From Rhodobacteraceae bacterium DSL-40 (lineage in GTDB: Bacteria; Pseudomonadota; Alphaproteobacteria; Rhodobacterales; Rhodobacteraceae): DNA of 64,000 nt. Location of the stretch: the NCBI GenBank assembly GCA_003258405.1, contig QKPN01000009.1, positions 158,689 through 222,688 on the forward strand, read 5' to 3'. The translations under genes and the position numbers were made by a program. The notes below the pieces were generated by a model. The model was given only the letters and a program-made list of their open reading frames with translations, made no database searches and was not told the origin of the DNA. Positions 33,018 to 41,032 of this stretch are shown here, one piece after another (the stretch's first letter is position 1; each line of letters opens with the position of its first letter).

Positions 33018-33908
33018 TCAGGCAACCACCTCCGGCACCGGCAGGACATCCACCGCCTGCTCGCTTTTCTGATCGCCCGCGATCTTCAGCACGCCCTTCA
33101 CCGGCGAGACATCGCCATAATCGCGCCCGCGCGCGATCAGGATGTGATCGGCGCCGACGATGAGCGCGTTGGTCGGATCATATTCGATCCAGCCGGTTTG
33201 CCAGCCGCACCAGGCGCGCACCCAGGCATGCATCGCGTCCGCCCCCTCGAGCCGCGGCTTGCCCGGCGGCGGGTTGGTGCGGAGAAAGCCGCTCACATAG
33301 CCCGCCGGAATGCCGATCCCGCGCAGGCAGGCGATCATGATCTGGGCAAAATCCTGACAGACTCCGTGGCGGCGGGCGAAGGCCTCCTCGGTCGGCGTGT
33401 CCACATCGGTCGCCTCCGGGTCATAGGTCATGTCGCGGTTCAGCGCCTCGCCGACCGCGCAGACGGCGCTGAAGGCGGTGATCCCCGGCCGGATCGCCTC
33501 CTCGGCATAGGCGGTCATCGCCGAGCTCGGTGCGGTGCGCGGGCTCGCGCCGAGAAAGTGGTGCGGCGCCTGCGCGTCGAGCCCGCGATAATCGGCGATC
33601 TCGCGCGCGAGTTGCGGCAGAGGCGGCGAGATGTCGAGGCTCGGCGCCTCTGCCACCCGCTCGACCCGGCTCTTCACCTCGAAGACGATCTCGTCATGCG
33701 CCTCGCGAAAGGCGATCTCGACGCCGGCATTCTGGAAGAAGTCGAGCATGTCCCGCCGCTCGGCAGGGTTCGGCTCGATGGTGAGCGCCCCGCTGATCCG
33801 CCGCTGCACGCCCGGCAGATCCGCCGGCATTAGCCGCAGGATATGCCGCCCGGCGATGGCGGGCCGGTCGTAGCTGTAGGTGATCTTCAGGCGGATGTCG
33901 TAGAGCAT
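33018..33908 (-). CDS. Transglutaminase-like cysteine protease, short form
   Basis: A 296-residue cytoplasmic protein with an N-terminal beta-sandwich domain (Transglut_N, about 1-85) and a transglutaminase/protease core (about 135-270). The catalytic triad is Cys184 in RHGVCQDF, His227 in MHAWVRAW and Asp244 in IEYDPTN. No signal peptide is present. It is the last gene of a three-gene minus-strand operon, four bases after the ATP-grasp/alpha-E gene. In comparative genomics these genes are predicted to make and process peptide tags or small peptides; this member would hydrolyse or transfer the amide. Confidence 0.88.
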   Translation of the reverse strand: MLYDIRLKITYSYDRPAIAGRHILRLMPADLPGVQRRISGALTIEPNPAERRDMLDFFQNAGVEIAFREAHDEIVFEVKSRVERVAEAPSLDISPPLPQLAREIADYRGLDAQAPHHFLGASPRTAPSSAMTAYAEEAIRPGITAFSAVCAVGEALNRDMTYDPEATDVDTPTEEAFARRHGVCQDFAQIMIACLRGIGIPAGYVSGFLRTNPPPGKPRLEGADAMHAWVRAWCGWQTGWIEYDPTNALIVGADHILIARGRDYGDVSPVKGVLKIAGDQKSEQAVDVLPVPEVVA

Positions 33909-33912
33909 GGCC

Positions 33913-36315
33913 TCAATGTATGTAAGTCGCGCCGATCAGGTCCGAAAGCGCCTCGATCTCGGCTCTTAGCACGTTCAGCATGAGCGCATCGAGCGTTCCG
34001 GGTGTCTGTACCGCCAGCGAGGTATGCACCTGAAGGACGGCGCGCGAAAGCTCCGAAAGCTGGCCATGGGATTCGGCGTTGGGCAGGAACGAGATGTGGT
34101 TCCGGAGCTCGGTCAGCTGGTAGAGCACCGAGCGCGGGTTGAGGCTGTCGAGCCCCAGCAGATCCAGCACCGTTTCGCGGCTGGTGAAGACGGAGTAGCG
34201 CCGCCGGTGCGACATCACGCTGTCACCGACCTCCACCGCCAGGTCGAGCGCGCCCTCGGGTGCCTCGGCGTCCGCGAGGCAGGAGAGCAGGCTTGCCATC
34301 GAGATGCTGCGCTCCAGCGAGCGGCCGATCGAGAGGAACCGCCAGCCGGTGAAGCGATACATGTTCTCGTGCACGAGGCCGGCAAATCCGGTGATCTTGC
34401 GCAGGAGCACGCTCATCGCCCGTGCCGTGTCGTCGCCCGGCGAGAGCGTGCGGCTGAACCGCCGCGAGGTCTTGGCGAGATCGGCCAGCGCGGCCCAGCC
34501 GTCGGTCGAGAACTGATCGCGCACCTTGCCCGCGCTGTTGATCGCCCCGTCGAGCGAGGAGAGCAGACCCGCAGGCACGCAATGCGCCGCATCGAGCCCC
34601 ACGGTCTTCAGATGCTCCTCGAGATGGACGAGCAGCGGCGAGTCGGGGTCCGCAGTTTCGGCCAGGCGTATGTGATAGGCGCGCATGAGCCGCAACGCGC
34701 CCTCCGCCCGCTCGGTATAGCGCCCGAGCCAGAAGAGATTGTCGGCCGCCCGGCTCGGCAGCACCGCCGGCATCGGCCGGGTATAGGGGCGTCCGCTGCC
34801 GCCCTGGACCGTCTCGGTATCGACCGGCCGATCGCTCACGATCCAGACGTCCGCCGCCGAGCCGCCGCGCTGCATCGCGATCGCCGAGGCATCGTCGCTG
34901 CGCCCGATGCGGGCAAAGCCGCCCGGCATCACCTGCCAGCCCTGCTGGGTGCGGGCGAGATAGACCCTGAGGCTCATCGGTCGCGGCACGAGCCGGCCGT
35001 CTTCATAGGCGGGCGTCGTCGAGAGGGTGACGGCTTCCTGGCCCACCAGATCCGCGCCGTCCTTCTCGAGCCAGGCCGCGACCGAGGCGCCCGCCTGGCC
35101 GTGGAACTTCCGGCCGAGCACCGTGGTCTCGTCGGATTCGAAGGGCAGCCGCGTGGAGAGGGCAGGGCCGATCATCATCGTCTCGAGATTGGCCTGCACA
35201 TGCGCGCGCTCGGCGGGCTGGCCGCACCACCAGGTGGCGATGTTGGGCATCTCCAGCGGCTGGCCGAGCAGCTCCCGCGAGATCCGCGGCATGAAGGCGA
35301 GCAGCGCGCGGGTCTCGAGCACGCCGGTGCCGAGCGCGTTCACCAGCGTGACGCTTCCCTGGCGCACCGCGCTCACGAGGCCGGGCGTGCCGAGGCGGGA
35401 ATTGGCGTCGAGCTCCAGCGGGTCGGCGTAGGCGCTGTCGAGCCGCCGCCAGAGCACGCTCACGGGCTCGAGCCCCGCGACCGTGCGCACCATGACGCGG
35501 CCGTCCTCGACCACGAGATCCTCGCCCTCGAGAAGCACGAAGCCGAGATAGCGCGCGATATAGGCGTGCTCGAAATAGGTCTCGTTGAGCGGGCCCGGCG
35601 TCAGAATTGCGAGCCGGCTCTCCGGCCCGCTCGACAGTCCGTGCAGCGTGTCGCGGAAGGTGCGGAAGAAGCCGGCGAGCCGGTGGACATGGGACTCGGT
35701 GAAGAAATCCGAATAGACCCGGCTCGTCGCAACCCGGTTTTCCAGCGCGAAGCCCGCGCCCGAGGGGGCCTGCGTCCGGTCGCCCAGGACCCACCAGGTG
35801 CCGTCCGGTCCGCGCCCGATCTCGAAGGCGATGAAGTGCAGGTAATTCCCGCCCCGCGGCGGCACATGGACGAGGGGACGGAGCCACTCGCGGCTGCCTG
35901 CAATCAGACTTGCGGGCAGATGGCCGCCTGCGACGAGCCGGTTCGGCCCGTAGAGATCGGCCGCAAGCGCCTCGAGCAGCTCGGCACGGTGGCGCAGGCC
36001 CGCGGCGATGTGGTTCCACTCGGCCTCCTCGATGAGCACGGGAATGCGCGCCATCGGCCAGCCGCGCTCGGTCGAGCCATGCGGGTCGTATTGCCGGTAG
36101 AACACCCCGGCGTCGCGCAGATACTGCTCGCCGCGCCCGAAACGCAGGGCGAGATCATCGGGCGAGATCCGGGCGAAATGCTCGATGAACCGGGTCCAGA
36201 CCGGCCGGATCTGCCCGTTGCCGTCGAGCAGCTCGTCGGGCACGCCGGGCAGGGCATGGTAATCGGCGATCAGCCGCGCCGCCGGTCCTTCTTTCCACAC
36301 GTTGCGTGCTTCCAT
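33913..36315 (-). CDS. Fused circularly permuted ATP-grasp and alpha-E domain protein
   Basis: An 800-residue fusion. The N-terminal about 480 residues are a circularly permuted type 2 ATP-grasp domain (former DUF404/DUF407): FYRQYDPHGSTERGWP, GGNYLHFIAFEIGRGPDG, TWWVLGDRTQAPSGAGFALENR, and LTPGPLNETYFEHAYIAR. The C-terminal about 300 residues are the helical alpha-E domain (DUF403), beginning LPSRAADNLFWLGRYTERAEGALRLMRAY near 520. In many bacteria these are two adjacent genes. The ATP-grasp part is predicted to be an amidoligase joining amino acids or peptides; alpha-E has no known activity. It starts three bases after the upstream transglutaminase stop, so the operon is tight. Confidence 0.9.
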   Translation of the reverse strand: MEARNVWKEGPAARLIADYHALPGVPDELLDGNGQIRPVWTRFIEHFARISPDDLALRFGRGEQYLRDAGVFYRQYDPHGSTERGWPMARIPVLIEEAEWNHIAAGLRHRAELLEALAADLYGPNRLVAGGHLPASLIAGSREWLRPLVHVPPRGGNYLHFIAFEIGRGPDGTWWVLGDRTQAPSGAGFALENRVATSRVYSDFFTESHVHRLAGFFRTFRDTLHGLSSGPESRLAILTPGPLNETYFEHAYIARYLGFVLLEGEDLVVEDGRVMVRTVAGLEPVSVLWRRLDSAYADPLELDANSRLGTPGLVSAVRQGSVTLVNALGTGVLETRALLAFMPRISRELLGQPLEMPNIATWWCGQPAERAHVQANLETMMIGPALSTRLPFESDETTVLGRKFHGQAGASVAAWLEKDGADLVGQEAVTLSTTPAYEDGRLVPRPMSLRVYLARTQQGWQVMPGGFARIGRSDDASAIAMQRGGSAADVWIVSDRPVDTETVQGGSGRPYTRPMPAVLPSRAADNLFWLGRYTERAEGALRLMRAYHIRLAETADPDSPLLVHLEEHLKTVGLDAAHCVPAGLLSSLDGAINSAGKVRDQFSTDGWAALADLAKTSRRFSRTLSPGDDTARAMSVLLRKITGFAGLVHENMYRFTGWRFLSIGRSLERSISMASLLSCLADAEAPEGALDLAVEVGDSVMSHRRRYSVFTSRETVLDLLGLDSLNPRSVLYQLTELRNHISFLPNAESHGQLSELSRAVLQVHTSLAVQTPGTLDALMLNVLRAEIEALSDLIGATYIH

Positions 36316-36318
36316 GCC

Positions 36319-39300
36319 TCAGAGTCCGGATGGCCTCCTGAGATCGAGGGTCATCGGAAACTCGGGATGCGGCGTTTCGCTGACCGGAATATAGAGCCCT
36401 GGCGTATGCCCGTGCGGCTCGAACCGCGCGAGGCGGCGCGCCTCGGCCTCGTTGCCGTTGACCGGGAAGGTGTCGTAGTTCCGCCCGCCCGGATGGGCGA
36501 CGTGGTAGACGCACCCCGCGAGCGCCCGGTTCGTCCATGTGTCGAAGATATCGAACACGAGGGGCGTGTGGACAGGCACCACGGGATGCAGCGCCTCCGC
36601 CGGCTGCCAGGCCTTGTAACGCACGCCCGCCACCGCCTCGCCGCCGGTGCCGGTCTTGCGGAGCGGCATCTTGCGGCGGTTGCAGGTGACGATGTAGCGG
36701 TCCGGGTCGGTCGTGGTGAGCTTCACCTGCAGCCGCTCGGTCGAGCTGTCGGTATAGCGCACCGTGCCGCCGATGGCGCCGGTCTCGCCCAGAACATGCC
36801 AGGGTTCGAGCGCCTGCCGGAGCTCGAGATGGACGCCGTCCGTCTCCACCTCGCCGCAGAACGGGAAACGGAACTCGGCGAGCGCCTGGAACCACTCGGG
36901 CCGCATGTCGAAGCCATGCCGCCCGAGATCGCCGAGCACGTCCATGAAGTCTTCCCAGACGAAATGCGGCAGCATGAAGCGGTCGTGCAGCGTCGTGCCC
37001 CAGCGGGTGAGCTGGCCCGAGACCGGGCTGTGCCACATCCGCGCGATGAGGGCCCGGATGAGGAGCTGCTGGGCGAGGCTCATCCGCGGCGAGGGCGGCA
37101 TCTCGAAGCCGCGGAACTCGACGAGGCCCAGCCGCCCCGTCGGCCCGTCCGGGCTGTAGAGCTTGTCGATGCAGATCTCCGCCCGGTGCGTGTTGCCGGT
37201 CGAATCCGTGAGGATGTTGCGCAGGAGCCGGTCTACCAGCCAGGGCAGCGGCGCCTCGCCCTCTCCCGGTGCCGGGATCTGCGACAACGCGATCTCGAGC
37301 TCGTAGAGCACATCGTTGCGCGCTTCGTCGATGCGCGGGGCCTGGCTCGTCGGCCCGATGAAGAGGCCGGAGAACAGGTAGGAGATCGAGGGGTGGCGCT
37401 GCCAGTGGAGCACGAGGCTCCGCAGCAGATCCGGCCGGCGCAGGAACGGGCTGTCGAGGGTCGTGGCCCCGCCGACCACCACATGGTTGCCGCCGCCGGT
37501 GCCGGTATGCTTGCCGTCGATCATGAACTTGTCGGTGCCGAGGCGGCTCAGGCGCGCCTCCTCGTAGATCCCCTCGGTGATCGAGCGGCACTCCTCCCAG
37601 GAATGCGCCGGATGGATGTTCACCTCGATCACCCCCGGATCGGGGGCGACGCGGATCACGTTGAGCCGCGGGTCATGGGGCGGCGCGTAACCCTCGATGT
37701 GGATCGGCAGGTTCATTCCCGCCGCCGCACTTTCCGCCGCCGCGATCAGTTCGAGGTAGTCCTCGATCCGCTCCACCGGCGGCATGAAGACACAGAGCCG
37801 TCCGTCGCGCGGCTCGACCGAAAGAGCGGTGCGCACAGCGCCTCCCGGCGTGTCGTCGAGCTCCTGCTCCACGCGCTCCTGCTGCGGCGCCGCGTCGGCG
37901 GTGAAATGCGCCATCGGCTGGGCGCGGCCGGCATGGATCGGGATCGGCCCGTCCCCTCCGCGCGCCCGGCGCCGGAAATCGGGCAGATCGCCCGAGATCG
38001 TCGTCGGATCCGCCACGTTGGTGTAGGGATAGGCCGAGGGCGTGACATAGGGCAGCGTGCTGAGCGGCAGGCGGAAGCCCACCGGGCTGTCGCCGGGGAT
38101 GAGGAAGAGATAATCGCGCCGCAGCTTCCATTTCTCCGACCGCCAGCGATGCCCGCTCGCCTTCGACTGCCACCGCTGGACCGGCAGCACATAGCCCGAG
38201 GGCGTGGTCAGCCCGCGCGCGAAGACCTTGGCGATGCGGTGCCGCTCCTCGGCATCCTTGAGCTTCGAGTTCTTCGGCGTGACGTTCTCGGGGAGGTTGC
38301 CCTCCTTGATGATCCACTCCGCCGGATCCTCGAAGGCCGGCACGACATACTCGGGCTTCACCCCGAGCTCCGTCGCAATCCCCTGCAGCAGCCGTTCGGC
38401 CTCCGCGGGCCCGGCTCCGGTATCGGTCGCCTCCTCGGCAATCAGGTCCGCATCCTGCCAGATCGGCTTCTCGTCGCGCCGCCAGTAGAGCGAGAAGGTC
38501 CAGCGCGGCAGGCTTTCGCCCGGATACCATTTGCCCTGGCCGTAATGCAGGAAACCGCCCGGCGCGAAGCGGTCGCGCAACCGCCGGATGAGCTTGTCGG
38601 CGAGCCCGCGCTTCGTTGGCCCGACCGCTGCGGTGTTCCACTCCGCGCTCTCGAAATCGTCGATCGAGACGAAGGTCGGCTCGCCCCCCATGGTGAGCCG
38701 CACATCGCCCGCCGCGAGCGACTGGTCGACCTTCTTGCCGAGCGCGTTCAGCGCCGCCCAGCTCTCGTCGGAGAAGGGCTTGGTGATGCGCGGATGTTCG
38801 GCAACGCGCGTCACCTTCATGTCGAAGCCGAAATCCACCTCCGCGTAGCTCGCAAGGCCGCTGATCGGCGCGGCATTGCGGTAATGCGGCGTCGCGGCCA
38901 GCGGGATGTGGCTCTCGCCGGTCAAGAGGCCGCTCGTCGGATCAAGCCCGATCCAGCCCGCGCCGGGCATGAACACCTCGGCCCAGGCATGCAGGTCGGT
39001 GAAATCGTGATCCGTGCCCGGAGGCCCGTCGAGCGAGACCAGATCGGGTTTGAGCTGGATGAGGTAGCCCGAGACGAAGCGCGCCGCGAAGCCGAGATTG
39101 CGCAGGATCTGCACGAGCAGCCAGCTCGAATCCCGGCAGGAGGCGGTGCCGCGCTCGAACGTCTCCTCGGGCGTCTGCACGCCCGGCTCCATGCGGATGA
39201 CATAGCCGATTTCTTGGCTCAGCCGGGTGTTGAGCCCGACGAAGAAATCGACCGAGCGGGCCTTGTCGCGCGGGATCGTGTCCATGAAGGCCTTGAGGCG

Positions 39301-39675
39301 CGGCCCCATCGGCTCGGGCGTCATGTAGATCGACAGATCCTCGCGCAGATCGGCGGGATAGTCGAAGGGCCACTCCTCCGCCTCTTCCTCCACGAAGAAG
39401 TCGAACGGATTGTAGACCGTCATGTCCGCGACCAGATCCACCTCGATCTTCAGCTCCCGTACCGGTTCGGGAAACACGAATCGCGCCTGCCAGTTGCCGT
39501 AGGGGTCCTGCTGGTGATTCACGAAATGCCCCGAGGGGCTCACTTTCAGCGAATGCGACAGCACGCGTGTGCGCGAATGCGGGGCAGGACGAAGGCGAAT
39601 GACCTGTGGCCCGAGCGTGACCGGCCGGTCGTAACGGTAGTGGGTGAGGTGATAGATACTGGCTTTAATCGACAT
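36319..39675 (-). CDS. Large DUF2126 transglutaminase-like protein
   Basis: A 1118-residue cytoplasmic protein. The N-terminus is a Transglut_N beta domain (about 1-95) and a transglutaminase core (about 140-290) with catalytic Cys180 in [11 protein letters not shown], His229 in DLHAWAEVF and Asp245 in GLDPTSG. The remaining about 800 residues form the DUF2126 region, with [23 protein letters not shown], and [16 protein letters not shown] followed by [25 protein letters not shown]. The last resembles glutamine-synthetase/ATP-dependent ligase-like catalytic loops, so a second activity is likely. It is the first gene of the minus-strand operon. The A+T-rich gap at 39676-39760 probably holds its promoter. 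Confidence 0.9.
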   Translation of the reverse strand: MSIKASIYHLTHYRYDRPVTLGPQVIRLRPAPHSRTRVLSHSLKVSPSGHFVNHQQDPYGNWQARFVFPEPVRELKIEVDLVADMTVYNPFDFFVEEEAEEWPFDYPADLREDLSIYMTPEPMGPRLKAFMDTIPRDKARSVDFFVGLNTRLSQEIGYVIRMEPGVQTPEETFERGTASCRDSSWLLVQILRNLGFAARFVSGYLIQLKPDLVSLDGPPGTDHDFTDLHAWAEVFMPGAGWIGLDPTSGLLTGESHIPLAATPHYRNAAPISGLASYAEVDFGFDMKVTRVAEHPRITKPFSDESWAALNALGKKVDQSLAAGDVRLTMGGEPTFVSIDDFESAEWNTAAVGPTKRGLADKLIRRLRDRFAPGGFLHYGQGKWYPGESLPRWTFSLYWRRDEKPIWQDADLIAEEATDTGAGPAEAERLLQGIATELGVKPEYVVPAFEDPAEWIIKEGNLPENVTPKNSKLKDAEERHRIAKVFARGLTTPSGYVLPVQRWQSKASGHRWRSEKWKLRRDYLFLIPGDSPVGFRLPLSTLPYVTPSAYPYTNVADPTTISGDLPDFRRRARGGDGPIPIHAGRAQPMAHFTADAAPQQERVEQELDDTPGGAVRTALSVEPRDGRLCVFMPPVERIEDYLELIAAAESAAAGMNLPIHIEGYAPPHDPRLNVIRVAPDPGVIEVNIHPAHSWEECRSITEGIYEEARLSRLGTDKFMIDGKHTGTGGGNHVVVGGATTLDSPFLRRPDLLRSLVLHWQRHPSISYLFSGLFIGPTSQAPRIDEARNDVLYELEIALSQIPAPGEGEAPLPWLVDRLLRNILTDSTGNTHRAEICIDKLYSPDGPTGRLGLVEFRGFEMPPSPRMSLAQQLLIRALIARMWHSPVSGQLTRWGTTLHDRFMLPHFVWEDFMDVLGDLGRHGFDMRPEWFQALAEFRFPFCGEVETDGVHLELRQALEPWHVLGETGAIGGTVRYTDSSTERLQVKLTTTDPDRYIVTCNRRKMPLRKTGTGGEAVAGVRYKAWQPAEALHPVVPVHTPLVFDIFDTWTNRALAGCVYHVAHPGGRNYDTFPVNGNEAEARRLARFEPHGHTPGLYIPVSETPHPEFPMTLDLRRPSGL

Positions 39676-39919
39676 GCAGAACCCGCTCCAGAACTGATCC
39701 AGAGCGTTAACGTTTCATAGTTTGTCGGGACTATCCATGGATTTGTTGGAACCCCGGCTCAAATCACGAGCAGAAATGACGGGCTGCAATCTTTTGTGGC
39801 GGATCGGCTTCGCGCCAGGGCCGGGAGGGGCGCGGGCAGATGGTGGAGCGCTTGATCTCGGGCCCGCCACCGGGCTAGGCTCCGCATCCTTGAGTTGAAG
39901 ATATTGGCGAATTCGTTCC

Positions 39920-41032
39920 GTGTTCCGCTTTCTCCACGCCTCGGACCTGCATCTCGGGCGCCGCTTCGGCCGCTTTCCCGAGGCGTTGCGCAACCGGCTG
40001 ACCGAGGCGCGGCACGGCGCCATCCCCCGGCTTGCCGCCGCGGCGCGCGCGGCGGGGGCGGCCCATGTGCTTGTCGCGGGCGATCTCTTCGACAGCGAGA
40101 CCCCGGCCACGGCCACCCTGCGCCAGGCGCTGGCGGCGATGCGGGCGGAGGAGGGCATCGCCTGGGTTCTGCTTCCCGGCAATCACGACTCGCTTGCCGC
40201 CGACGAGCTCTGGAGCCAGCTCGCCCGCCACTGCCCGCCCAATGTGATCCTCGCGACTCGGGCCGAGCCGCTCGCGCTCGCGCCCGGTGTCACGCTCCTG
40301 CCTGCGCCCTGCACCCGGCGGCGGCCGGGCCGTGACCTCACGGCCTGGATGGATGCCTGCGCGAGCCCGGAGGGTGATCTGCGCCTCGGGCTTGCCCATG
40401 GTACGGTGCAGGACTTCGGCGAGGAGGGGGGCCACGATGTGATCGACCCCCGCCGCGCCGACCTCGCGGGGCTCGCCTATCTGGCGCTGGGCGACTGGCA
40501 TGGCCAGAAATGCATCGGTCCGCGCCTCTGGTATTCGGGCACACCCGAGCCCGACCGTTTCAAGCATGGCGCCCCGGGGCGCGCCCTTGCCGTCGCGCTG
40601 GCCGCGGCTGGCGCACCGCCCGAGGTCACGCCGGTCGAGACCGGTGCCTTTCGCTGGGAAACCCGCGCCCTGCCGATGGTGACGGGCGAGGATCCGCGCG
40701 CCCGGCTCATGGCGGCGCTTCCGCCCGCCGGCCGCCGCGAGACGCTGCTCCGTCTTCGCCCCGAGGGCCATGTCCGTCTCGCGGGCCGCACGGCGCTGGC
40801 CGAGGCGATTGCCGAGGCCGAGCCCGAGTTCGCCTGGCTCGAATGGTCCGGCGAGGGGCTGCTGGTCGAATGCGGCGCGGGTGATCTCGACGCGATCGAC
40901 CGGGCGGGTGCGCTCCGCGCCGCCGCCGAGGCGCTGCTGGCGGAATCGGACAGTCCCGAGCTTTCGGCCGCAGACCGCGACGTCGCCCGCGCCGCGCTCA
41001 CCCGGCTCCATGCCTATGCGGCTGACGCATGA
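39920..41032 (+). CDS. SbcD/Mre11-like metallophosphoesterase (DNA repair nuclease)
   Basis: A 370-residue calcineurin-like phosphoesterase. The metal-binding motifs appear in order: DLH in FLHASDLHLG (residues 8-10), GDLFDS (about 54-59), GNHDS (about 90-94), the His in GLAHGTV, and GDWHGQK, which replaces the GHIH motif of classical SbcD. The C-terminal third is a variable capping region. The start is GTG 39920 with a weak ribosome site. It overlaps by four bases (ATGA) the SMC-like ATPase gene, the hallmark of an SbcD-SbcC/Mre11-Rad50 pair. The pair probably processes DNA ends or hairpins, but the subfamily is uncharacterised. Confidence 0.82.
   Translation: MFRFLHASDLHLGRRFGRFPEALRNRLTEARHGAIPRLAAAARAAGAAHVLVAGDLFDSETPATATLRQALAAMRAEEGIAWVLLPGNHDSLAADELWSQLARHCPPNVILATRAEPLALAPGVTLLPAPCTRRRPGRDLTAWMDACASPEGDLRLGLAHGTVQDFGEEGGHDVIDPRRADLAGLAYLALGDWHGQKCIGPRLWYSGTPEPDRFKHGAPGRALAVALAAAGAPPEVTPVETGAFRWETRALPMVTGEDPRARLMAALPPAGRRETLLRLRPEGHVRLAGRTALAEAIAEAEPEFAWLEWSGEGLLVECGAGDLDAIDRAGALRAAAEALLAESDSPELSAADRDVARAALTRLHAYAADA

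Noticed and set aside
34024..39720. A 1898-codon open frame on the plus strand opposite the transglutaminase operon.
   Set aside because: Same cause: it mirrors the codons of the minus-strand genes, whose catalytic motifs are clear, and it crosses two gene boundaries.
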